From positions 1 to 64,000 of the forward strand of contig JAFQAN010000002.1 in the NCBI GenBank assembly GCA_017416915.1: a stretch of DNA of 64,000 nt, read 5' to 3'. Under the pieces are notes generated by a model. That model saw nothing but the letters and a program-made list of their open reading frames with translations, did no database searches and had not been told where the DNA came from. Below are positions 18,140 through 25,948 of the stretch, piece after piece (within the stretch, counting starts at the first letter, position 1; the number at the start of each line of letters is the position of its first letter). Source of the stretch: Alistipes sp. (lineage in GTDB: Bacteria; Bacteroidota; Bacteroidia; Bacteroidales; Rikenellaceae). The translations under genes were made by a program, and so were the position numbers.

Positions 18140-19564
18140 ATGATACGAAAATTTTTAATTGTAGCACTTACCGCATCAGCACTTCTAAGTAGTGTGGTAG
18201 CCTCGGCACAGCAGCGTCGTCAGGTGATGCTCGACAAGGTTGTCGCCGTGGTTGGTGGCTCGTCGATACTCCACTCCGAGGTGGCGTCGTACGCAAAGGA
18301 GCTTACCGAGCAACGCCGTCAGATGGGCTATACGTCGGATCGCGACCCTATGACCGAGGCGTTGGAGATGTTGATGCAGCAGAAGTTACTCTACAACCAA
18401 GCACTTATCGACTCTATCGAGGTCAATACCTCGGATATATCGGCACGTATTGAGAGCTACTTGCAGGCACTCATCGAGCAGGAGGGCGGTATTCAGGCGT
18501 TGGAGGCTAAGGAGCATATGCCCATCTTCAACTATCGTGAGATGTTGCGCCAGAGGTACGAGGAGCAGACCTACGCTCAGGCTATGCAGGGCGATGTTGT
18601 AAGCCGCGTTACGGTCGTTCCAGGCGAGGTGGAGCGCTTCTATAACCGCATCGACAAGGATAGTCTGCCCGTTATTGGCGAGCAGTACGTATATGCACAA
18701 ATAACGAAGTTGCCATCGTCATTGAAGGAGGCGCAGCAGCGTACTAAGGAGCGATTGCTCGATATGCGCGAGCGTGTCATCACGGGCAAGACCAAGTTCT
18801 CGGTGCTGGCGCGTATGTACTCTGTCGATGGCTCGGCGATACACGGTGGCGAGATGGAGCCTATGCCCTCGTCGGCATTCGTAAAGCCTTTTGCCGATGC
18901 GTTGGAGAAGTTGAAGCCTGGTCAGGTGTCGGAGATTGTAGAGACGGAGTTTGGCTTTCACATCATCGAACTTATCGACAAGAAGGGCGACCTATACCAT
19001 TGCCGCCACATTGTCATCCGTCCTACGTTTACCCGCGAGGAGCTTATGCAGCCTGCCCGCGAGTTGGACAGCATAGCTCGCCTCATCCGCCTCGACTCTA
19101 TCAGCTTTGAGGATGCCGCTTTGCGCTTCTCGGACGATGCCTCGTCGAAGCAGAATGGCGGTATTGTCTCTAATCACGACATCTTGGCACGTCAGGGTGT
19201 CTATGATGGCGCACGTCTCACGGCTACGCGTTTCTTAAAAGAGGACTTCGGTTTACAGGGCGGCAAGTCGTTGGAGGACTACGCTGCGCTGATGCGTTTG
19301 AAGGTGGGCGAGGTGTCGGACTCGTTCCAGACTACCGACCTTATGGGCAACCAGATGAGCAAGATTGTAAAACTCGTTGAGATAATTCCAGCACACACCG
19401 CCTCGCTTGTCGATGACTATATTCGCTTGGAGGAGATGGCACTCGCCGAGAAGCAGGATAAGGTGTTTCGTAAGTGGCTCTCGGAGAAGATTGACGGTAT
19501 GTACGTCTATATCGACCCTGAGTATCGCAGCGACGAGTTCGAAAATAAGAATTGGATAAAGTAG
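18140..19564 (+). CDS. SurA-like periplasmic peptidyl-prolyl cis-trans isomerase
   Basis: The 474-aa protein has a Sec signal peptide (to about residue 24, ASAQQ) and a SurA N-terminal domain (DKVVAVVGGSSILHSEV). Two PpiC rotamase domains follow at about 175-285 and 285-390; the first holds HGGEMEPMPSSAFVKPFADA and EFGFHIIELIDKKGD. SurA proteins chaperone outer-membrane beta-barrels through the periplasm. The neighbouring OstA-like gene fits an envelope-assembly operon. Confidence 0.88.
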   Translation: MIRKFLIVALTASALLSSVVASAQQRRQVMLDKVVAVVGGSSILHSEVASYAKELTEQRRQMGYTSDRDPMTEALEMLMQQKLLYNQALIDSIEVNTSDISARIESYLQALIEQEGGIQALEAKEHMPIFNYREMLRQRYEEQTYAQAMQGDVVSRVTVVPGEVERFYNRIDKDSLPVIGEQYVYAQITKLPSSLKEAQQRTKERLLDMRERVITGKTKFSVLARMYSVDGSAIHGGEMEPMPSSAFVKPFADALEKLKPGQVSEIVETEFGFHIIELIDKKGDLYHCRHIVIRPTFTREELMQPARELDSIARLIRLDSISFEDAALRFSDDASSKQNGGIVSNHDILARQGVYDGARLTATRFLKEDFGLQGGKSLEDYAALMRLKVGEVSDSFQTTDLMGNQMSKIVKLVEIIPAHTASLVDDYIRLEEMALAEKQDKVFRKWLSEKIDGMYVYIDPEYRSDEFENKNWIK

Positions 19565-19599
19565 GGTAGCCCATAAGGGAGTAAGTAACGGATAAAAAG

Positions 19600-22212
19600 T
19601 TGAGTATGCGTCGCAGAATAGCCTCTATTGTGGTGTTGATGGTCGTCGTCGGAGCGTTTTTCTATGCTGCGAGTGGTCGTATGCCCATCTACTATCAACG
19701 AATGTCGGTCGCTGTTGCCGAGTCGGTATCTCAGTCGCAAGGTCGCGCACGAGGCACGGAGCGTGGCGTTGTCGATATGATTGCCGACGACTCCTACCTT
19801 ATCGACCAGGGCGACTCTACGATGTTTATCCTTGTGGGTAACTTCGCGGCACACCACAACGGCGCGGTAATCCTTGCCGATAGCGCCGTGCGTTACTCCA
19901 ATCAGAGCTTTGAGTGCTTCGGCAACGTGCTTATTAACCAAAATTCGACATACGCCTACGGCGAGCGCGCTGAGTACCACCACGCCAGCGGCAAGGCAAC
20001 CATCTTCTCGAAGATAGTGAAGATTGTCGATGGCGAGGCTACGATGTACACCTATAACTGTACCTTCGACACGGTGGATGAGGTGGGCGAGTTCTACGGT
20101 GGCTGCTATGTCGAGAAGGGAGATAACCTTGTGGAGTCGGAGCGTGGCTACTACAACACCAAGACGCACGACCTTATCGCGGTGGACGATGTCGAGATGC
20201 GCGACGACAAGTACCTTATCACGGGCGACTCGGTGGTATTCAACACCCAGAGTGAGGATGCCCAGTACTTTGCCAATACCAACATTTGGAACGATAAAGA
20301 TGAGTATCTATATGCCGACGAGGGCGAATATACCAAGCTTAGCGACCTGCACCACTTGAAGCGTAACGCCTATATACTCACTCCCGAGCGAGAGATATGG
20401 GGCGATACGTTGAAGTATTACCGTACCGACGAGCATATTATCGGTCGCCGCAACCTGCAAGTGGATGATACCACGCAGAAGGTACTCGGCTTTGCCGACT
20501 ATGGCGAGTGGTGGGACGACCCAGGTAACGCCTTCTTCACAGGGCGCCCGTCGCTTATTAACTATGACCCCGAGCAGCCCGACTCGTTGTTCCTTGCGGC
20601 AGACACCTTGTGGCTCTACACTATATCGGCAGCACCCCCTATTGAGCCTGCCGACAGCGTTGGTGTTGAGCGCGACAGCCTTGCTACTGGCAGCAGAGAG
20701 GCTGTGATGGAGGGTGGCGTACGCGATACGGCGGCATTCCGACGCGACTCGTTGGCAGCTGCCGAGAAGCGGGCACAGCGTGAGGCTAAGGATGGAGAGT
20801 TGCCGAGCAAGGAGCGTGAGGAGCGTTCCGGCGCAGCGGAGGGAGGTGGCGAGCGTGGCGATAGCCTTGCCTCGAAGCGAACACCTGCCGGGCGCGATAG
20901 CCTTGCTTCGGGAGTGGATACTATTGCCGTGGACAGCATAGCGCAGGATAGCGTCGTGCAGCTCACGGCGAAGCAGCTACGCTACCGTGCCAAGTTGCAA
21001 CGTAAGGCGGAGAGGGACAGCCTCAAAGCTGAGCGTCGTGCTGTGCAGGACTCTATAAAGGCGATTAAGGATGCCGAGCGCGACTCTATACGCAAGATTC
21101 GAGACTCGCTACTCGATATAAAGCTCGATACTATCATCGCACGTCGTCAGGCACGTAGCGCACGTATGGCGGACGAGGAGAAGGCGCGTATCGAGCGTGT
21201 GAAGCAGAAGGCGGAGGAGCGCCGACGCCACAAGATTGATAAGGCCAAGGCTCGTGCATTGCGTCGTGGCAAGCCATATACGGGCGAGGACTATACGCTC
21301 GACACGTTGGCGCAGGATAGCATTGCCGATACGTTGGAGCGTGCCGACATCGCCGATACGTTGGCTCGCGACAGCTTAGCAGACAGCCTTGCGGTGGACT
21401 CTATGGCGATGGATTCGTTACAGAGCGAGCCACCCATCCCCGCCGACAGCGTATATAAGATGATTAAGGCGTACCGCAATGTGCGTATGTATCGCTCCGA
21501 CTCGCAGATGATTGGCGACTCGGTGGTGGCGCTAAATACCGACTCGGTAATACGTATATACATCGACCCTGTGCTGTGGAACGAGAAGAATCAGATTACC
21601 TCTGACTCGATGGCTATATATACCGCCAATAGAGCCATCACCAAGGCACACTTTATGGGCGACCCAATGCTTGGCTCTGAGATAGACACGATGTACTACA
21701 ATCAGGTCAAGGGCAAGGATATGGTGGCGCTATTTAGAGATGGTCAGGTATATCGCCACGATGTCGATGGCAACGCACAGACGATATATTATATGCAAGA
21801 CGAGGAGGACTCAACCCAGGTTACAAGCATGATGTATATCGAGAGTTCGGGCATCACCTTCTACCTCGATGAGGGTCAGATGGATAAGATTACCTACCGT
21901 CAAAACCCCGACTATGTGCTATACCCCGTGTCGATGATACCCGAGACGCAGGAGTTGCGCCTCCCCGACTTCAAGTGGTGCGATACGTTGCGCCCTACGC
22001 GAGAGTCGATTATAGACCGTGCGATACGTCCTTCGCAACGTAGTCGTGTGGCATTGCGCCGAAAGCCTACATTCCCCATTACGGAGCGTATCAACTACGA
22101 CCGCCGCCGCTATGTCGAAAATCGTATGTGGGTAGATCGTCTCGACCTGCTCACCCCCGAGGTTGAGGAGTGGCGTAATAGCCGTCCCTCGTACCAAAAT
22201 CGTAAGAAATAG
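19600..22212 (+). CDS. OstA/LptA-like lipopolysaccharide-transport protein
   Basis: The 870-aa protein has an N-terminal membrane anchor or signal (residues 7-25) and an OstA-like beta-jellyroll region at about 50-330, with repeats such as GDSVVFNTQSEDAQYF. A long low-complexity Asp-Ser-Leu/Arg/Lys stretch (about 350-600) follows, then a second OstA-like region to the end. OstA/LptA proteins bridge lipopolysaccharide from inner to outer membrane. The repetitive DSLA middle is probably disordered. It ends 2 nt before the GH2-like gene. Confidence 0.8.
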   Translation: MSMRRRIASIVVLMVVVGAFFYAASGRMPIYYQRMSVAVAESVSQSQGRARGTERGVVDMIADDSYLIDQGDSTMFILVGNFAAHHNGAVILADSAVRYSNQSFECFGNVLINQNSTYAYGERAEYHHASGKATIFSKIVKIVDGEATMYTYNCTFDTVDEVGEFYGGCYVEKGDNLVESERGYYNTKTHDLIAVDDVEMRDDKYLITGDSVVFNTQSEDAQYFANTNIWNDKDEYLYADEGEYTKLSDLHHLKRNAYILTPEREIWGDTLKYYRTDEHIIGRRNLQVDDTTQKVLGFADYGEWWDDPGNAFFTGRPSLINYDPEQPDSLFLAADTLWLYTISAAPPIEPADSVGVERDSLATGSREAVMEGGVRDTAAFRRDSLAAAEKRAQREAKDGELPSKEREERSGAAEGGGERGDSLASKRTPAGRDSLASGVDTIAVDSIAQDSVVQLTAKQLRYRAKLQRKAERDSLKAERRAVQDSIKAIKDAERDSIRKIRDSLLDIKLDTIIARRQARSARMADEEKARIERVKQKAEERRRHKIDKAKARALRRGKPYTGEDYTLDTLAQDSIADTLERADIADTLARDSLADSLAVDSMAMDSLQSEPPIPADSVYKMIKAYRNVRMYRSDSQMIGDSVVALNTDSVIRIYIDPVLWNEKNQITSDSMAIYTANRAITKAHFMGDPMLGSEIDTMYYNQVKGKDMVALFRDGQVYRHDVDGNAQTIYYMQDEEDSTQVTSMMYIESSGITFYLDEGQMDKITYRQNPDYVLYPVSMIPETQELRLPDFKWCDTLRPTRESIIDRAIRPSQRSRVALRRKPTFPITERINYDRRRYVENRMWVDRLDLLTPEVEEWRNSRPSYQNRKK

Positions 22213-22214
22213 CC

Positions 22215-23516
22215 ATGAACAAGATGTATAGAACGCTTTTAGCGACACTTCTTTTGCTTTGCGTTGCGCTGACTGTCGCGGCGCAGCCTCGCTCCGTCAC
22301 GGAGGGCAATGACCCGTACCGAACACGTCTTATCCCCTATGCCACGGATGCTGCGGCACGTGAACGACAGCTCGTCAAGCAACGTTATATGCAGCCTATT
22401 GTGGAGTGGGTAGCGGTGGAGGATGGTGTGCTACGTGGCGAGTTTACCTACCCATTCTCGTGGGTAGAGAGACAGGTGTTGTTGCGCGTCGAACACGCCG
22501 CACAGCCCTACGAGGTGTGGGTTAATGGCAAGTGTGCAGGAGGCTCAACAAATGGCTTCGCAGCGGCGGAGTACAACATAACGAAGCTTTCGCGCGAGGA
22601 TAAAAATAGTGTCGAGTTGCGTTTGTTGGATGACGCCTCAGTCGAGAAGATAGAGTGCTTCGACCAGGAGGGTAGCAGCTCTCATCCGACAGTATATATA
22701 ATATCGCAGCCGCGCGTACGCGTGCGCGACATCTTCTGGCGTGCCACGTGCGGTAAGGCGACAACACTCCTTGCCGACTTTGGCGTCGTTATGCAGAACC
22801 AGACCCTCGGCGAGAAGACCTCGCGTATCTACTACGAAATCTTCCTTAACGACACTATACGTCTTACGGGAGGTCAGCGTGATGTGGCGCTTGGTATGCA
22901 TGGTGTCGATACTATGCGCTTTGGCGCGTCGCTGCCCGATAGCCTGCTGTGGTCGGTGGGTAAGTCGCACAATGTTACGCTGCACCTTAAAAACCGTATC
23001 GGTGGTCGTGATGTGGAGTTTTACGCTCTGCCTGTGGCACTGCGCGATTTGAGCTACGAGGGTGGCAAAATCTATATCAATGGCGAGGAGCTAAATGTCG
23101 AGTGGTGTAAGATGTCGCCCACGAGTTCGCTTGCCGATGTCGAGAGTGCCTACGCTGCGGGCTGTCGTGCTATACGCTTTACTGCGGGCGATGTGGATGA
23201 TGCACTGCTTGACTACTGCGACGCTCAGGGCATCTGTGTAGCTCTTACAGCGCCTATTAACTCGTCGCTTTCGGGTATGTCGCGTCGTCGTGGCGGCAAC
23301 CCCTCGAATGACCCTGCTTGGCGCAAACACTATGTGGAGCGCAGCAAACAGCTAATCTTCACCACACAGCGTCATCCGTCGGTTGTGGCGTACTACCTTG
23401 CAGACGATAGCGCCAATGGTATAAGTCTATATGAGAGTTATTTGGCGATGAAGGCAATTGCCAACGGACGCCCCATATTCTATGATGGAGGCTCTAATGA
23501 GTGGAACACCGATTAG
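22215..23516 (+). CDS. GH2-like protein, probable pseudoenzyme
   Basis: The 433-aa secreted protein (signal peptide to about residue 23, VAAQ) follows the glycoside hydrolase family 2 layout: sugar-binding jellyroll with PYEVWVNGKCAGGSTNGF (about 98-115), an Ig-like domain, then a short TIM-barrel remnant. The usual NE acid/base motif after HPSV reads YYLADDSANG near 394-403, so the catalytic Glu is missing, and the nucleophile region is absent. It ends the operon with two isomerases and OstA, suggesting a binding or structural envelope role rather than sugar hydrolysis. Confidence 0.7.
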   Translation: MNKMYRTLLATLLLLCVALTVAAQPRSVTEGNDPYRTRLIPYATDAAARERQLVKQRYMQPIVEWVAVEDGVLRGEFTYPFSWVERQVLLRVEHAAQPYEVWVNGKCAGGSTNGFAAAEYNITKLSREDKNSVELRLLDDASVEKIECFDQEGSSSHPTVYIISQPRVRVRDIFWRATCGKATTLLADFGVVMQNQTLGEKTSRIYYEIFLNDTIRLTGGQRDVALGMHGVDTMRFGASLPDSLLWSVGKSHNVTLHLKNRIGGRDVEFYALPVALRDLSYEGGKIYINGEELNVEWCKMSPTSSLADVESAYAAGCRAIRFTAGDVDDALLDYCDAQGICVALTAPINSSLSGMSRRRGGNPSNDPAWRKHYVERSKQLIFTTQRHPSVVAYYLADDSANGISLYESYLAMKAIANGRPIFYDGGSNEWNTD

Positions 23517-23528
23517 AGGTTGCTTGGC

Positions 23529-23647
23529 GTGATAGCTGCGCATCAGCGCCGCCTCAATCATTGGGCTGAATGGAATGTACGCTCAGTACTATCCATCCAG
23601 CCCAATCTCTTTATCGGCGGTACTGCTGCACCACTCTGACACCAAGC
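23529..23647. repeat. Dispersed structured repeat, copy 2
   Basis: This copy is nearly identical to 1-120 over its full length, with about three substitutions, including the long hairpin with stem ATTGGGCTG / CAGCCCAAT. It starts 12 nt after the stop of the GH2-like gene. Confidence 0.9.
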
Positions 23648-23654
23648 ACTTGTC

Positions 23655-23775
23655 GTGATAGCGGCGCATCTGCGGCACCAAGCTCGTTCGTCTGAATGGG
23701 GATGTACGTCAAGTACACCCCCATCCAGCCAAACTTCGACTTGGCACCACATCTGCACCACTCTGTCGCCAAGCT
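23655..23775. repeat. Dispersed structured repeat, copy 3 (diverged core)
   Basis: This shares the beginning (GTGATAGCGGCGCATC) and end (CACCACTCTGTCGCCAAGCT) with copies 1 and 2, but has a different central hairpin. CTGAATGGGGATGTAC pairs with GTACACCCCCATCCAG. The stem is kept although the bases differ, which points to selection for structure. It sits directly behind copy 2 in the same orientation. Confidence 0.85.
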
Positions 23776-24034
23776 GCCTCGCACGGCTCCGCGCAGCCTC
23801 GCACAGCTGAGAAAGGCTGAGAATGACTGAGAACGCCTGAGAACGCCTGTGTTTTTCAGCGGTCTCGTGGTCCCGCAGTCTCGCAGTCCCGTGTTCTCGT
23901 CGTCTCGTCGTCTCGCGGTCCTGTCGTCTCGTCGTCCCGTGGTCTCGTTGGCGCGCCTCCCAGTCATTCCCAGGCGTTCTCAGTCATTCTCAGTCATTCT
24001 CAGTCATTCTCAGCCTTTCTCAGTAAATCGCGCG
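23776..24034. repeat. Low-complexity hairpin element attached to repeat copy 3
   Basis: It has the same organisation as 121-343. The left arm has GAGAATGACTGAGAACGCC units (about 23818-23850). The interior is GTCTCGTC/GTCCCGTG runs (about 23868-23946). The right arm has AGTCATTCTC repeated four times (about 23961-24010) and ends in CGCGCG. The arms are complementary over tens of bases. No gene is seen in it; overlapping short frames are artefacts of the repeats. Confidence 0.75.
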
Positions 24035-24459
24035 CCTCTAACGAGTATATCTACGCCATAATTGTCCCACTCTTTTGCTACAAGGCAAAAAATACTTGAC
24101 AAATTAGACGTTTTATAAAAAAAGTATTAACTTTGTAACAACATACTATTTACGCGGAAAGTGTAAGTTTATTCTCTAATTGCGAACGTAGGAAATTCGA
24201 AAATGGCAGGGGGTAGGCGGACATCTTCTTGCGTCGTATCCTAAAATGGATATGGCGTGGGCTGTTGCTTATTTATGCCATTAGGTTATCCTACGACCTG
24301 CAATTATTAAATAAGTATTACGTTCCACGCTTTCTTTATCTTCAAGAGTATATTCTTACCATCGAGGCGCAGATAGTAGGTATAATATCCCCACTTGACC
24401 TATTTTGTTGAGTAGGATGCATGGTAGAAACCCTTTGTTTAACTAAAAATATTACTACT
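24035..24459. other. Intergenic region before the WG-repeat gene
   Basis: About 425 nt without a supported gene. It contains a TAACTTTG promoter-like box at 24128-24135, which probably drives the WG-repeat gene with a long leader of roughly 320 nt. A 60-codon frame at 24229-24411 (TTG start, hydrophobic beginning) is possible but unsupported. Confidence 0.5.
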
Positions 24460-25794
24460 ATGAAAACGATGAAGAGTTACTCCCTGATTCTGGCGCTGAT
24501 GCTACTTTTTGTAGGTAATTTATGGGCGCAGCAACCCACATATGTTGGTAAGCCCCATATGATTGTTGCTCCTACGTTTGAGTCTATGGCATCCTATTCT
24601 GATGGTATGGCAATTGTTACAATGGGCAACCGTGCTGGTGCGGTTGATAGAGACGGAAATATTGTCGCTCCGACCGAATATTGGCAGTTGAATAGCTATT
24701 CTGAAGGGCTTGCAATGTTTGTTAAGCGCGATGAAGATAAGAATTTCACGCGCGGAGCCTTAAACAAGGCGGGTGAGGTGGTCTTTACGCTACCGAACGA
24801 TGTCGGTTTTACGTTGCAAGGCTTCTCTCTGGGCTATCATCCTGTTATGCGTTATGTATCGCAAGTGCCGCCGCGTGCTATTTGGGGCTTGATTAACACC
24901 AAGGGTGAGATGACAATTCCGCTTACGTATGATTGGTACAGTGTAAGTTCTTATGGTACTCGTATTGCTCGTAACGGAGCTAATTATGGCTTTATTGATA
25001 GTGAAGGTAAGGTAATTATCCCGCTGAGCTATAAGGGTGCTGGCTCTTTTGGCGAAGAGGGGCTTGCACCTGTTCAAAACAAAGATGGAAAGTGGGGTTA
25101 TATCGACATCAATAATAATGTGGTAGTACCCTTTATCTATGATGAAGCCTACCCGTTTGATAACGGCTTGGCTAAGGTGGGAGTAAGTCGGAAGGCAGAC
25201 CCCAGCTGTTGGTATGGCTTTATCGACGCAACAGGTAAGGAGATTATCCCTACCGTGTATTACGATGTTCAACACGCCAACTACACCAATACTAAATATC
25301 GTGATGAAGGTCTGCTTCGTGTGGTTAAGATTGGCACCATCAAACCCTCGATTGGCTACTTTAATAGAGCTGGTGAGGAGGTAATTCCATTCGTTGAGGG
25401 TAGTATCGATGATTTTCATGTCTTCTATAATGGCTTGGCAGCCGTAAAGCGTAATGGAAGTTGGGGCTATATGAATAGCGCTGGCGAAATGGTCATCCCT
25501 GCTATTTATGAGTGGGTTACCGACTTTAAGCATCCCGACTTTGCGGAGGTGGGAACGAGTGTTAAGAACCACGGTGTGGTACGACGTGATGGAGTTGAGG
25601 TGATACCTATGGACTTTGCAGATGTGGCAATAAGTACTACGGATGGCATATTCTTAGTACAAGTAAAGAAACTTTGGGGTGCTTATAACTGCCTCGGAGA
25701 GGAGATTCTGCCGCCTGCATACAAGAGTGTACATTATAGCGAGGGTCGCTTCTGTCTCCAAGAAGGCAAGCTTTGGAGTATTTATGGCTGGTAG
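24460..25794 (+). CDS. Secreted WG-repeat protein
   Basis: From ATG 24460 the 444-aa protein has a signal peptide (ends LWAQQ, about residue 25). About eight WG repeats of the form W-G-[YFL]-I-[ND]...G-[KE]-[EM]-[VI]-I-P follow (for example KWGYIDINNNVVVPFIYDEA and SWGYMNSAGEMVIPAIYEW). Such repeats form beta-rich modules of unknown ligand. The frame upstream to 24421 lacks a signal sequence. A strong hairpin follows the stop. A second WG protein lies at 42207-44366. Confidence 0.85.
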   Translation: MKTMKSYSLILALMLLFVGNLWAQQPTYVGKPHMIVAPTFESMASYSDGMAIVTMGNRAGAVDRDGNIVAPTEYWQLNSYSEGLAMFVKRDEDKNFTRGALNKAGEVVFTLPNDVGFTLQGFSLGYHPVMRYVSQVPPRAIWGLINTKGEMTIPLTYDWYSVSSYGTRIARNGANYGFIDSEGKVIIPLSYKGAGSFGEEGLAPVQNKDGKWGYIDINNNVVVPFIYDEAYPFDNGLAKVGVSRKADPSCWYGFIDATGKEIIPTVYYDVQHANYTNTKYRDEGLLRVVKIGTIKPSIGYFNRAGEEVIPFVEGSIDDFHVFYNGLAAVKRNGSWGYMNSAGEMVIPAIYEWVTDFKHPDFAEVGTSVKNHGVVRRDGVEVIPMDFADVAISTTDGIFLVQVKKLWGAYNCLGEEILPPAYKSVHYSEGRFCLQEGKLWSIYGW

Positions 25795-25841
25795 GTATAG
25801 GGTACTCTTGCGAGCTTATCGTGAGTGAACAAAAAGTAGAT

Positions 25842-25900
25842 AATCGTGCAAAAAAATAGTGCTTATGATAGAATGTAAGCACTATTTTTTTTGCACGATT
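25842..25900. terminator. Strong bidirectional terminator
   Basis: A near-perfect 24-25-bp inverted repeat (AATCGTGCAAAAAAATAGTG... / ...CACTATTTTTTTTGCACGATT) with a 10-nt loop lies between the convergent WG-repeat and M64 genes, with A and T runs on both arms. Confidence 0.85.
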
Positions 25901-25948
25901 ACAGCGCGGTATTATAGAGATACGCAGAAAGTGTTTCTCTACTAAGCT

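Noticed and set aside
23611..23967. 118-aa frame in the second repeat block
   Set aside because: Encoded entirely by repeat and low-complexity DNA; differs from the frame in copy 1.
24229..24411. 60-aa hydrophobic frame upstream of the WG-repeat gene
   Set aside because: Starts only with TTG, has no convincing ribosome-binding context and no family resemblance. Left as a possibility only.
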